The notes under the pieces are model-generated. The model ran no database searches, was not told the origin of the DNA, and saw only the letters and a list, made by a program, of their open reading frames with translations. Shown here piece by piece: positions 30,504 through 41,395 of a stretch of 42,461 nt of DNA. The position numbers and the translations under genes were made by a program. The stretch lies in the NCBI GenBank assembly GCA_016758965.1, contig JAEPRB010000282.1, positions 1-42,461 of the forward strand. Reading direction: 5' to 3'. Positions within the stretch are counted from its first letter, which is position 1; every line of letters begins with the position of its first letter. The DNA comes from Circinella minor (lineage: Eukaryota; Mucoromycota; Mucoromycetes; Mucorales; Lichtheimiaceae).

Positions 30504-31872
30504 ATGGATCTTCAATTTCAACTTCTTTTGGCAGAAGCAGCAGCCATTGACGATGAATTTCAACATTGCGAAGAAGAAGCATTTCGTGCCTTGGAAGAGC
30601 TCAATGATTCAGAGCCTGAGGTTGTAAGCAGACATAGAACTCGCGCACCTAATAAGAATCGTCGAAGACATCTTTTCCATAAGCTCCTCATGGAAGATTA
30701 CTTTAATGAAAATTGCACGCACGATGCAAAAACGTTTCGGTGCCGATTCCGCATGCAGCGCTCCCTCTTCTTGCGTATTGTCGAGGAATTGGAGACCAAC
30801 TATGAGTACTTCCAGCAAAAGCGTGATGCAGTCGGTATCTCTGGGTTCTCAACCCTTCAAAAAGCAAGCGCGGCTATGAGAATGTTGGCGTATGGTGGAC
30901 CAGCTGATGCAATCGATGACTACTTCAGAATGGCTCCATCTACTGCTCGAGAAACATTGAAAGAGTTCTGTCGAGCAACTATTCGATCGTATGGTAAAAC
31001 ATATCTTCGTTCTCCCAACGAAGAAGATCTCAAAAGAATACTTGCAATGAACGAAAGTCGCGGATTTCCTGGGATGCTCGGTTCCGTTGATTGCATGCAC
31101 TGGAGATGGCGCAATTGTCCTGTTGCTTTGCATTCGCAATATACTTCGGGTAAAGAAGGCGGAGCAACTGTTATCTTGGAAGCTGTAGCTTCACAAGATT
31201 TGTGGATCTGGCACTCGTTCTTTGGCGTTCCTGGCTCCAACAATGACATTAACGTTCTCCACAAATCACCATTATTTGATGATGTTACTCACGGCATTGC
31301 ACCATCAGTGACTTATAGTATCAATGGTCACGAATATAATCATAGATACTATCTAGCCGATGGTATTTATCCTTCATGGGCAACGTTCGTGAAGACCATT
31401 CCAGTCCCACAAGGAAATAAAAAATCTGTAAGTCTTAAAATGATAAGGGAATTCATATTCAAATGTATATAGCATAAAATCTAATTTTACAATGTAGTAT
31501 TTTGCTGCTAGACAGGAAGCTGCGCGTAAGGATATTGAACGTGTCTTTGGTGTCCTTCAGGCCCGTTTTGCTATCGTTCGTGAGCCTGGTCGTGCTTGGA
31601 ATGTCTCTGAGCTTTCTAACATCATGACGACATGTATCATACTTCACAATATGATCGTTGAAGATGAGCGTGACACTTATGATTATAACAACAATGATTG
31701 TCTTACTTACGACCAATGTCGTTTTACTGTTTCGCCTTCTTTTTCGCGTGAAGGTGAATCTGCTGAACATGTTGTCCGTAGACGAGAGCGTGAGATTATG
31801 AATAGTTATACCCATCAAAGATTACAAGAAGATCTAATTGAACACTTATGGAACATCCATGGCGACGAATAA
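30504..31872 (+). CDS. Harbinger transposase (DDE, ALP1-like)
   Basis: Exons are 30504-31427 and 31498-31872, joined in frame by a 70-nt GTAAGT-TAG intron, giving about 432 residues. An acidic N-terminus and a helical DNA-binding part precede the nuclease domain. The catalytic triad is visible as Asp 196 (GSVDCMHW), Asp 286 (LADGIYP) and Glu 322 (DIERVFGVLQ). The motif HSFFGVPGSNNDINVL is highly typical of the family. The length is normal. It excises and reinserts the element at TAA/TTA sites, and normally needs the Myb-like partner for nuclear import and end binding. Confidence 0.93.
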
Positions 31873-31896
31873 ATCTGAAAAAATACACAAATCCGT

Positions 31897-32957
31897 TCAT
31901 GTTACATATAATATAATGAATATTTTTTTATTCAACAACTTCATTATCACCATCCACTCCTTCTCCTTCTCCTTCTCCTTCTCCTTCTCTTCTCCTTCTC
32001 CTTCTCCTTTTCCTTCTCCTTCTCCTTTTCCTTCTTTTTCTTCTTCTCCTTCTTCGTCTTCTTCTCCTTCTTCATCTTCGCCATCTTCATCATTCATTCT
32101 GTCAATAATTTCTCGTTGTTTCTTTTCATAATACAACTTATGGAGCGGCGTCAACTTGTTCAAGTCAACGCTCAGAATGGTATGCTCGGCCATCATTCGA
32201 GCACTTTCAGCAATTGTTTTAAGGTGCTTGATCCTTTTGCGGTTCTGGATCGAACTGGCACGAGCAAATACCATCTGCTGCCTTTTGTTGTTGGCATGCT
32301 CCTCTTCCACTCCACGCTTCTTCTTTAAGGCTTTCGCCTGTTGTTGACCCATTGGTCTCACGTAATTTTCATCCACCTCTTGAGGCTCGTCAGCCTTTGA
32401 GGTGCGTGGCATCCACTTGTCTTCTTGCTTCAAAATGTCAAAACAATGTTTGAATTTGAAGTTTTTCAGACGTGGTGCTGCTGCTGCCTCGTAATGTTCA
32501 AGAGCACGTCGATACTATTTTATTATAATTACTTAGTCAATCTTCTCATGTGATATAATGATGTATTTTATTAAGAAATATTTACCTGGTCTTCATCATT
32601 TTCACCACTCTTCGGGTGTCTTAAAACCATCGACAAGCTACCCGAAAATCTCGAGCAACTTGGCGAAATCTGGGTGTGGAAGCGATTTCGAAGAGCATTG
32701 AAATCGCGATCCTTCACATTGCCATCTTCATTGAACTTGGTCCAAACACGGGTCCAAAATCTGTCTGACGACTGATCAGTACCAATTTCGGAATCCTTGC
32801 TCGTAACTAAATACGCGTTAACTAATTGCAAGTCTTCCTTTTTCTCAAAGTTTTTACCACGAGTTCGTTGAGCTGACGTGTCAGTGGTAGTGGTGGTGGT
32901 AGTGGTGGTGATAGCCTCAGGGGCGATAGTGGGGGTGTTGGGGGTGGTAGCGTTCAT
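31897..32957 (-). CDS. Harbinger Myb/SANT-like partner protein
   Basis: Exons are 32957-32586 and 32514-31897. A Thr-rich start is followed by a trihelix or Myb-like domain: KKEDLQLVNAYL, then RFWTRVWTKF, then LRNRFHTQI. The second exon has FDILKQEDKW, a basic segment and a C-terminal helical region (SARMMAEHT) as in NAM-associated domains. Near the end is a simple Glu/Gly/Lys repeat from a (CTTCTC)n microsatellite. Its stop is 24 bases from the transposase stop. The family binds element ends and guides the transposase to the nucleus. Confidence 0.85.
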
Positions 32958-33406
32958 GTTTATATAAATATAATGAAAAGGGTGTTTGCAAATTCTCAGG
33001 TCCGAGCAACAAATTTACAAGAATCTCAAAAAAATTTGCAGCACCATAAGTTTACAGTTCAATTTTGTAATCCCCACTGTTGCAAAAAAAAAGTTGCAAA
33101 CTACAAAACGGACTGCAAATTTGATTTACAACTCGATTTGCAGTCCCCGCTGCACTCACTCTAAGTAGTTTATTACGTTTATTGATATTTTTAATAAAAA
33201 GACAATATTGTAGTTTTTATAAATCTTTTAAATACATAAGTCTGTAATTAACTAGTAATATATATAAGATTACTTTATCTATCAAACAGAGATAATTTTA
33301 TGTCTGAATATTGCCTGAATATAGCCTGAAATAAAGAGTGGTCAAGTTTAGAAGTCCGTTTAGTGTTTGTTTCATTATCTATTAATTAATTTATTGCCAG
33401 TGACAG

Positions 33407-33694
33407 ATACGTAAAGTCGATGCAGCTAATAATAACAGTACTAAAACTGCGCGAAATAAAGCATCAACTAGCGCCGTTAAGAAGAAAACTCCAAGACCAA
33501 CAACCAAAGAACTAGAAGAGGCAGCGAAGGGGCTTCACTCATTGACCGATGCGATCAAGAGAAGAAACATAATGAACACAATTCCTAATGATTATGATAT
33601 TGGGATTCTGGCTATAAAGCTTTCTCGTCTCAATCTGAATTCAGGTACATGGAACTGCATTAGTTATCCCAGCGAAAGTGTCTCGATCGTATAA
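33407..33694 (+). other. Possible isolated exon, basic protein
   Basis: A 95-codon frame with no start ATG at its head, preceded by an acceptor-like GACAG and containing a GTACAT donor-like site near 33643. It is rich in Lys, Ala and Thr (AVKKKTPRPTTKE) with a helical second half. I do not recognise it. It could be an exon of a decayed accessory gene belonging to one of the neighbouring transposons. Confidence 0.35.
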
Positions 33695-34678
33695 GCACTT
33701 AAATTAATATGCTGTTATAGATACCAACAAGTAATGCACTGTTTTAGGCATTACAGGAATTAAAGCATGTACTGGAAGCTGTGTATTTTACAGAATATCA
33801 AAAAGCTATACAATGATGTTATGAAAGATAAATAAAGCAATAGATGCTCATATTATATATACCTCTGGTGGTTTATATTATTACTAAGATATAGCTGTTC
33901 TGTCTGACTAATACGGTGTTTATATAGTGTGTTGTGCCTCTTACAGTTTACTGTTTTATCTTCTTCTTTCCCACTACAATAAGCTATACAAAAAAAAACT
34001 TTCTTTAAAATCTAAAATATGCCATCCCATAAAAAAACATTCAATCTCACATCTTGTGCAACAGGGAAAAGAAAAGAACGTTCTAAGCAACATTCTACTA
34101 TTGCTACTAGAAAATCGCATAGATTATTGGAGAAAACTATGAGAACATTAGATATAGATGGCGGGACGCGGGAATGAAGCAGCAGGTATAGTGAGCAATG
34201 ATCAAAACTATAAAAATATTAAAGTAATTTTAAAACTTAATAAACCATTTCGTAATTAAAAAATATTTTATAATGATCACAATATTTTGTAATTTATTTA
34301 TTTTTTGTAATGATAACATATGAAAAAACTTAGAATTATTATATAATTAATTAAGACTTTTAATTTATAGAATAATCTATAATTTTTCGAATCTTTTGCA
34401 AAACCCAAAATTTTATTTTGGCTGTCAGATTCAATAATTTTTTTTTCTTTTAAAAAATTAATAAAAAAAAGCACGCTGTAAGTTTTTTTAATCAACTTAC
34501 AACTTTAGAAATAAGAGTAATAAAAGAAAATATAAATAAAAGAGAAACTATATTTAATTATATCTATAATAATAAAAAATAACATTCAACGTTTCTCAGT
34601 AACTACTTTCACAGAGCATTTTAACTTACTAAATATTTTACAGCTTTTTCAGGAAATGTCGAAGAGGAGGATATTACA
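33695..34678. other. AT-rich spacer with one small ORF
   Basis: Mostly non-coding. A 52-codon basic ORF at 34019-34177 (MPSHKKTFNL...) could be a first exon of the gene at 34679: a TTTTCAG acceptor at about 34652 is followed by codons GNVEEEDIT in frame with its ATG. The evidence for this splice is weak. Confidence 0.35.
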
Positions 34679-36091
34679 ATGGTTGACTCAGTTGCTGTTA
34701 CGCATAAGGAAGATCTTGACGCTGAACCTGCAAAGTACCAGGTTCATTTTCCAGTCGATCAAGATCGCCTAAATCAACCTGAAGATGGTATTGATGAGAG
34801 TGAAGATGAGGACTGTATAGGTAGTGATAGCAGTGACGATTCTGATGAAGAGGAATCAACTTTGGTGTCCATTGCACCTGAATCTTCTGCTGTTCAAAGA
34901 GCACCTATGATACCACAAGTGGCAAAGAAAAAGCGTATAGTGAAAGTTGTTAAAAACCCTCATGGAAAATATGTCAATTATGAAGCGAATTTATTAAGGG
35001 ATCGTGCACTAAAGTTACTTGGATATGGATGGACTTTTAAGGACATTGAGCGAAAGTTGGATATACCAACATCTACTATGTCAGACCATTACAAGCGGTA
35101 CAGAACCAGAGGTGGCAACACCGCTCCTATAAAACAAAAGGGTTCTAAATTGTCTAAGATTTCCCAAGATGGTAGTAAGTTCCTCGTCAAAACAGTACTT
35201 GAAAAAGAAAATATGGCTACACTTCAGCAACGTGTACGTGCGTACTATACGCAATTTCAAATAATTCTACAACCATCTACAATATGCTGCCATCTAGTCA
35301 AAAAGTGTGAAATCACTATCAAACGCGCCCATCTATATCCTGAACTATGTACTGATGATGACACAAAGGATATGCGCAAGGAATTTGTTGAAAAGTATAT
35401 TCAAACTAGAATTGCCAAGTATAGGGAAAATTGTGTCTTCATTGATGAGGCTTCATTTGCTGCCTCCATGCGAAGAAACTATAGATGGTCACCCAAGGGT
35501 GAGGTGACACATATTAAAGTTCCAAAACTTCGTACACAGTCCAAGACGATTATTGCTGCGATATCTCACATTGGGATAGTCGATGTATGTGTCAAGACTA
35601 CCAAAGGTGGGACACGAACCAGGGATTTTGTTCAATTCCTTGAATGTGTAATGGATGAACTTGATGAGCAAGGGTTGTCAAACCAACATTGGAACCTTAT
35701 TTATGATAATGCTCCAATCCATACAGCAACACATATTGGTGAAAGAATTACTGAACGAGGCTATAATTTTATTCGCTTGCCACAATACTCACCTTTCCTT
35801 AGCCTGATTGAAGAATTCTTTTCTAAGGTCAAATTATTATTCCGTCAGGTTGATATTCAAGATAATGAACATGGTATATCTGATAATACGACAGAAGATA
35901 CCGAAGATACTATTATGGAGGAGGCAGAAGAAGAGGCCAAGAAGAATACAGCGGCGAATATGGCCACCAAAGAAGTAGAAAAGCGTTTAACAAATGTGAT
36001 GTCTGCTGTTACTTTAAATGATTATAAGCAGTGGATTAAACACTCTACTATATTCTTTGATCACTGCCTAATGCGCGAGGATAACCTTTAG
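34679..36091 (+). CDS. Tc1/mariner-family transposase (DD34E)
   Basis: A 470-residue intact frame. Residues 30-62 are strongly acidic. A helix-turn-helix lies at about 104-140 (RALKLLGYGWTFKDIERKL). The nuclease domain shows Asp 256 (VFIDEASF), Asp 343 (IYDNAPIH) and Glu 378 (SLIEEFFSKVK), a DD34E spacing. SMRRNYRWSPKG is the usual family motif after the first Asp. A second acidic and Glu/Ala-rich insert lies at about 395-435. The protein is about 120 residues longer than typical Tc1 transposases owing to these acidic parts. The frame continues in phase upstream to a possible acceptor at 34652. I did not find flanking TIRs, so the element ends are unknown. Confidence 0.85.
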   Translation: MVDSVAVTHKEDLDAEPAKYQVHFPVDQDRLNQPEDGIDESEDEDCIGSDSSDDSDEEESTLVSIAPESSAVQRAPMIPQVAKKKRIVKVVKNPHGKYVNYEANLLRDRALKLLGYGWTFKDIERKLDIPTSTMSDHYKRYRTRGGNTAPIKQKGSKLSKISQDGSKFLVKTVLEKENMATLQQRVRAYYTQFQIILQPSTICCHLVKKCEITIKRAHLYPELCTDDDTKDMRKEFVEKYIQTRIAKYRENCVFIDEASFAASMRRNYRWSPKGEVTHIKVPKLRTQSKTIIAAISHIGIVDVCVKTTKGGTRTRDFVQFLECVMDELDEQGLSNQHWNLIYDNAPIHTATHIGERITERGYNFIRLPQYSPFLSLIEEFFSKVKLLFRQVDIQDNEHGISDNTTEDTEDTIMEEAEEEAKKNTAANMATKEVEKRLTNVMSAVTLNDYKQWIKHSTIFFDHCLMREDNL

Positions 36092-36539
36092 CTTTTGTTT
36101 CTATTTTCTACTGTATTTCCTTTTTGCTCACCAGTATTATCTGCACTGCCTATTTTTCAAAAACACACTCTTGAACTATTCTACTACTTTTTTTCTCTTT
36201 TCTCTTCTATAAACCTATTGTTAATATTTAAGCTTCTTTTTCATAGTACCGTGTGTTTCATGCCTTACGACATTATTTTCTATAGCCAGGATAAGCAGAC
36301 AGATGGAATAAGATTAGATCTACATAAACAAGTAAGAAACAATATAGAGGTAAGAAGGTATGAACGGTTTTGATGATACACAAAAAAATAAAAATGAAGT
36401 AGGGATATGTATGGATAGAAAGAAAAAAATAAGAAACCAACAGAGAATAAAAAAAGAGGCGGTTTAAATATGACGGTTTAAAAGAAATAGAGAGTATGAG
36501 TTTAGATTTGTAAACATAATAATAAAGAAACTGCGCATA
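36092..36539. other. Spacer between the two mariner-like genes
   Basis: Non-coding, pyrimidine-rich after the upstream stop and purine-rich towards 36480. A ggtttaaa motif is repeated at about 36462 and 36475. No TIR recognised. Confidence 0.4.
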
Positions 36540-38005
36540 TTAAAGAAATCTATCAAGACAATCCTCACATGGACACTCTAAATATGATATGAAAGATCCT
36601 TTGACTTCAGCTCTTGTTAAATGAGAAATGACGTTTTCCATGCAGATTTCACAGCCATCTGTCAAGTCATTAGAATCGATTTCTTTTCGATTGTATCTCG
36701 GTTCAACGTAGTAGTAAAAAAGACCATCGACAGGATTTATATTATCACTGCACGAAGGAAGAAAAAATGTCTTGTAATTACGTTGACTGGCAATGTCAGT
36801 TATCATTTTTCTTGTTACCTCTTCTGCATAATCAAAGACAATACTCTATCCATTATCAAACTGATCGCTGATATCCATTAAAGACGTCAGGTTTTTTAAA
36901 AATAAACGAATATTTCGTTCATCAGTTGGACCCTTGAGAAACGTGATGGTATGTTTGAGAATACCATCAGGACTTGCTGCAACAAGACAAGTAGGGACGG
37001 GGACTAGTTCATCCGACTCATCTTTGTTTCTAGGCTTATACTTCTTGCCCTTAGCTTCTGCCTTTACTTTTTGGATCTCTTTTTGCTTCGCATCAACAAA
37101 AGTACGACGAAGGTTCATATCATATGCTGTTTCACTGACTACAACACACCATCTCGGATCAAACCCTTTTTCGTACATTAAATGTAAGCAGGTTCCCTTA
37201 CTTTCTAAAAAATAAGGGTCCTCTTCCTTTGGCTGCTCCGGAAAGGTTTTAAAACGCTCTATTGTAATGCGGAAATTTTCATGCATATATTTCTTCAATC
37301 TCTCTTGTGAAACATCTTCATGTTTGAACTTCTGCATAAACGCTGTATGAATTTCGCTATGTGTTGCGACGCTGCGGTTGTCAATGTATCTCAGCAAAAG
37401 TTGATACATTTCATCTGTCAGCATAAGTTTTTTTACTGGTGGACCACGCTTCTTTGTTCTAAGTGAGAAAGTTTTTTGATAGTGTTTTTGTTGATAACGA
37501 AAGGTACTATATTTAAGCTCCTTTTCTTTGGCAATCTGCAATAAAGATTTCCCTTTTCGTAGCTCTTATAAAGCTTCGGCTACTTTTTCCGAATCTTGTT
37601 CTTCATATTTACCTCTTCTTTTTTTTTCGGGGAAGCATCCATATCTGTATCCTCGTTAACAGTTCTTTCTTCAACTGTTTCATCAGAGGTACGGATACAT
37701 TTGTCCTGATGCATATCTGTAGTAAGGGTTGGTATACAGGCTGGTTAAAAAACTTATTTTTTTTATAACTATTCCCTACTACCTTCATCATTATCAATGT
37801 CAATGTTCAATTAACTCATGGTAGTACGCGTACGCCTATTGATTGGCGCTGGTGAATCAAACAATTCAGTAAGAGTCATAGCAGCATTCACCTCCTCGTT
37901 TAAGTGTGAATCATCAAGGGTACGAGGTCGTTTATTCTGATGATAATCTTCAGTAATGTTATTCATTGATGGTGAAGGAGTACGGACTCGTTTATTGTGT
38001 TGCAT
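36540..38005 (-). pseudogene. Decayed IS630/mariner-like transposase beside the right TIR
   Basis: The likely start is ATG 38005, giving a basic/Ser/Pro N-terminus (HNKRVRTPSPSM). The DNA-binding part reads EALxELRKGKSLLQIAKEKE..YSTFRYQQKH, a helix-turn-helix of the Psq/pogo type. It is crossed by a TAA and a slip in an A9 run near 37619. The main frame (37541-36846) has an IS630-like nuclease region: VVVSETAYDMNLRRTF aligns with the first catalytic block of the gene at 34679 but has Ser for Asp. After a TAG at 36848-36846 come VFDYAE (second Asp) and NPVDGLF (Asp for Glu). It is inactive as a gene, and perhaps already altered in its active site before decay. Confidence 0.6.
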
Positions 38006-38088
38006 TTTTGCTGGAGAAAAAAAAAAGAGAAATAAGCAGTTTATTCTCATATGTGCAGTACTAGAAATTATAACCTTGGTCTGAAAGC

Positions 38089-38740
38089 TTGTGAAACAGA
38101 TGAAACGCCTTTTGCTAAAAGTCAAAAAAAGTCCCTGCTTTTTTTAATATTTAGAATTAGTATATTTTAATCCCATAAAGCAGGTGTGGCACGTACAAAA
38201 AAAAATTTGACTTTATTCGCGAAAAACTCCCCCTATCATTTGCATAAATCTCTTATTTTCACAAGCGAATTTTCTTAGCCTTTATAAGCGAAAAAAATTA
38301 CCCATCATAAGTGAAAAAATTACTTACTCACAAGCGAAAAAAGCTACCCATCACAAGCGAACAAAATCACCCATCACAAGCAAACAAAATTACCCCTCAC
38401 AAGCAAACAAATCACCCATCATAGGTGAACAAAATCGGTCATCATAAGCAAACAAAATTACCATCATAAGCGAACAAAATCGCATATCATAAGCAAACAA
38501 AATTGTCATCATATGTGAAAAAAAACTCATATCATAAGCAAAAAATAACTGTTATCATTAGCGAACAAAATTATGATCATAAGCGAACAAAATTGTCATC
38601 ATAAGTGAACAAAATTGCAATTATAAGCGAACAAAATTACTCATCACAAGCGAAAAAAGTTGCTTATCATAAGCAAACAAAATTACCCTCATAAGCGAAA
38701 AAGTTGAGTGTTGTATCCGGAAATGAATGCAAAATCCTGT
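38089..38740 (-). repeat. Right terminal inverted repeat with 22-bp tandem units
   Basis: The inverted counterpart of 16249-16880. The array (about 38275-38705) contains about two units that the left array lacks near its outer end, so the arrays have changed in unit number since they were last identical. The unique parts at both edges match closely. Confidence 0.9.
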
Positions 38741-38811
38741 ATAATATTGTGGAAATACTTAAAAAAAATCGAGTAAATAATAATAATGAATACCTTCCTG
38801 AATATTTGTAG

Positions 38812-39895
38812 TTGATGGTCTCCTGGCCGAGCAGTTTGATCCATGCGAAGATGAAGAGCATAATGTTGATAGTGATGAAGAAATTCGCCCGGCAATCGAT
38901 ATTGAGTTCGATGGCACAATTGTTGACAATAATGAAGGTATGTATATTAAATCAAATGAAAAAAAAATGGATGGAATAAAAAAAATATAAAATTAAGTTA
39001 TCAATTATTAACATTATGCATATTATATTTAGCACACAAAATCAACATACCTTCTAGTAGCCCACTCGATCATCTACAATATCCTTTAAACTATATTTTT
39101 GTATTCCTAGTTCTTTTTCAAATCAACCACATATCCGAACATATAGCAAACACTCTCATTAGCTTCATTTCTGTGTTGATCGGTAGTTTTGCTGGTGAAG
39201 AAATTCGTCAATGTATTCCACATTCGATCGCTGGTATGAAAAAATGGATTGGCCTTGATTATCTAACTAAGGATCTTCAAATGTATAGTGCGTGTCCAAC
39301 TTGCCATGCAATTTATCCATTACCTGGCCCACAAAATTGTACAAATCCAAGTAGACGTATGAATGGTACTCTTTGTGATACACCATTATTAAAATCAACA
39401 GCATCATCAAATAATCGTGGAAACCCATACAAAAAATATGCATATTATCCCTTGGAAGACAGTTTGAAAAGACTTTTTATGCGAGAAAATTTCGAAGAAA
39501 AAATTGAACAATGGAAAAGCCGCCATATGGAACCAGGTCTCTTCAATGACATATACGATGGTATGATGTGGTATGACCTCTTTGATCCCAGCACTGGTTT
39601 ACCTTTCATAGAAACACCACATTCATTAATGCTTACATTGAATATTGATTGGTTTACACCATTCGATAGTGGTTATTCATGTGGTGCCATATATCTTGTA
39701 TGTAACAATCTACCTCATGCTGACCATTTCAAAATCGAAAATGTTATCCTTGTTGGTGTTATGCCTGGACCAAAAGAACCGAGCACTTATAAGATAAACT
39801 CCTATTCAGAACCTCTTGTGGATTCACTACTTCGTTTGTTCAATGGTATCACAATTCCAACATATGGTGCATTCTGTCTTAAACTGTCAAAATAA
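38812..39895 (+). pseudogene. tnp2-like transposase 3, exons 3 and 4 (truncated)
   Basis: Exon 3 is 38812-38937 (acidic, LLAEQFDPCEDEEHNVDSD) and exon 4 starts at 39033. Both join in phase with exons 1-2 at 15857-16214. Exon 4 carries the conserved tnp2 region: CPTCHAIYPLPG, a long helical part, LNIDWFTPFDSG, CNNLPHADHFK and LVGVMPGPKEPS. The coding sequence runs into an inserted repeat at 39866, so the last ten codons before the stop at 39895 are foreign and the C-terminal half of the protein is missing. The outer gene is therefore dead because of the 39866 insertion; the intron insertion alone need not have killed it. Confidence 0.75.
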
Positions 39896-40198
39896 TTTGA
39901 ATCCCGACCTAAAAACTTGATCCCTATGAAATATTTTTGACATGAATTAATCAACTTTTTGGCACATGAAATATGTTTATTTTTGTATTCTAAATCTATT
40001 GCACGCTTTTTTTTGAAAAAAACAAAATTTTCATTGAGTTCATAGCCTTCAAAGTTTTTTCGGAATGTGAAATTTTACTAAGTAAAGCCAAGATTTCGAT
40101 ATAGGGATTATGAGGGAGGTGAGATGGCAAAAGCAGTGTGTAATAGTAAAAGTGTATGGGTAATAAATTATCTGTTAGTACCTACTTGTCAGCAAATA
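39866..40198 (-). mobile_element. Second, partial copy of the 967-bp element family
   Basis: Starting at GGTGCATTCTGTCTTAAA, this matches the reverse complement of about 11275 down to about 10940, with scattered differences and small indels. The match stops near cttgtcagcaa. The other end and the second target copy are not visible, so this copy is truncated or interrupted. Confidence 0.8.
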
Positions 40199-40426
40199 AA
40201 AAATATATGAGAAACATCTCATAATCTTGTGATTACAAATTTATTATAATTTTCTTTTTAATTTCAGAATTTTAATTAATATAGTATATTTATATTATCT
40301 ACATAATAATAATAAACATTTATTGAATATTTATATTGATTAATTTTGAGATTGATATTAAAAATGGCATAATCTAGTTATAAAAAATATTAGAAAATTC
40401 CAATTGATTATATGAATATGAAATCT

Positions 40427-40717
40427 TTATGGTAAGACATCAGCAAATGAAAATGTTGAAGGATTTCCAAGAATAATTTTAATTTTATCTTTCTTTTTGT
40501 ATTTTTTTTTTATTTTTTTATTTTTATTTAAGGGTTCATCTTGCAAAACATTTATGTTTTGTTGAACCTTATGAGATTCAAATGAACCTTTTATATCTGT
40601 TTTTTTACTTTTCTGGCTTATGTTTTTTACTATGGGAACAACATAAATAGTCAGGTTTTTCTGTATTAAGATTTGTTCTAATTTTTTTACTACAAAATTC
40701 ACCATCTCTTTTTCCAC
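40427..40717 (-). CDS. Lys-rich small ORF, function unknown
   Basis: A 96-codon frame with a helical start (VNFVVKKLEQILIQKN) and a very Lys-rich middle. It lies 89 bases downstream of the ORF at 40946-40806 on the same strand, and the two could be exons of one gene. I do not recognise it. Lys richness in such AT-rich DNA can arise by chance. Confidence 0.3.
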   Translation of the reverse strand: MEKEMVNFVVKKLEQILIQKNLTIYVVPIVKNISQKSKKTDIKGSFESHKVQQNINVLQDEPLNKNKKIKKKYKKKDKIKIILGNPSTFSFADVLP

Positions 40718-40805
40718 TTCTAAATTTATGTATACAAAAATTATTATGTATATTTAGATATAAAAAATGATCAGATAAAAATAATTTTTTTATTTATTTT
40801 TTTAT

Positions 40806-40946
40806 TTATTTTTTTTGGATTTTTTCAATTATATTTTTTTGTATAAAACTATCAAATTCTTCATACATAAAGGAATCGAGATCCTTGCATAGGTTTTTGC
40901 ATAATTGGATATGGTTAATAGGAAGAAAATTATTGAGGGCAACCAT
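40806..40946 (-). CDS. MVALNN-family small protein, copy 1
   Basis: A 46-codon ORF beginning MVALNNFLPINHIQL and ending KNIIEKIQKK. It has a clear paralogue on the other strand at 41396, with about 65% identity over the aligned part. Conservation of protein sequence and start codon suggests real coding. There is no known domain. The sequence looks helical, so it may be the N-terminal exon of a transposon protein. Confidence 0.45.
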   Translation of the reverse strand: MVALNNFLPINHIQLCKNLCKDLDSFMYEEFDSFIQKNIIEKIQKK

Positions 40947-41395
40947 TTTAATAAAACCTTTAAGATGTTTACTTTTTATTATTTTAAGAATTCAAATTTA
41001 TTATAAAAAAACAAAACAACAAATATAATTAAAATGAAAGAATAAAAGAAAAGAATAATAAGAAATAATAGAGATTATATATATTATTATAAATTTTAAA
41101 AATCTCCTTAAATGTTTTATTATATCTCTTAAGATAATTTGTAATTATTAGGAATTTTTATAACTCCTAAAAAATTTGTAACTCTTAATTTTTATGAAAT
41201 ATCACAACTAGGGTACATCCCCCTAGATCAATGGATCTGAGGAACATCTCATAATCTTGTGATTACAAGATTATTATAATTTTTTATTTATTTGTTACAT
41301 TTTTATAAGTTTGGACTTTTAAATTATACATATTGAAATATTTTATTTCAAATATAAAATTGTATTTTTTTTGTTATATAAAAAGTATTGTCAAA

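Larger units (their letters stand above)
30314..33161. mobile_element. Complete PIF/Harbinger DNA transposon
   Basis: Both ends start GAGTGAGTGCAGC in inverted orientation and are flanked by TAA (30311-30313 and 33162-33164), the standard 3-bp Harbinger duplication. Subterminal variants of GCAACAGYGGTGA occur at both sides (about 30402 and 33075). The element is 2848 bp and carries the two genes expected of the superfamily, arranged tail-to-tail. Both frames are intact, so it may be autonomous. Confidence 0.92.
16249..38740. mobile_element. 22.5-kb element with long TIRs, nested in a transposase intron
   Basis: The ends are ACAGGATTTTGCATTCATTT and its reverse complement, extending as inverted repeats of about 632 and 652 bp. 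The flanks carry ATAATAT directly repeated (16242-16248 and 38741-38747). Because the flank is pure A/T, the true duplication could be only TA, as for Tc1/mariner elements. Inside are two tnp2-pair genes, a Crypton-like gene, DIRS, Harbinger, a Tc1/mariner gene and an IS630-like pseudogene. Some of these are certainly later insertions (Harbinger has its own duplications). The IS630-like pseudogene, whose start codon is about 80 bases inside the right TIR, is the best guess for the original transposase. Confidence 0.75.
40208..41282. repeat. 45-bp direct repeats flanking a 1-kb unit
   Basis: 40208-40252 and 41238-41282 are nearly identical (cataatcttgtgattacaa core). The right copy is itself a perfect hairpin, AATCTTGT-gatt-ACAAGATT. 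The enclosed DNA is AT-rich and holds two minus-strand ORFs (40427-40717 and 40806-40946). Confidence 0.75.

Noticed and set aside
31936..32131. Ser/Phe/Pro-rich plus-strand frame.
   Set aside because: It is the complement of the Glu/Lys/Gly microsatellite in the Myb-like gene.
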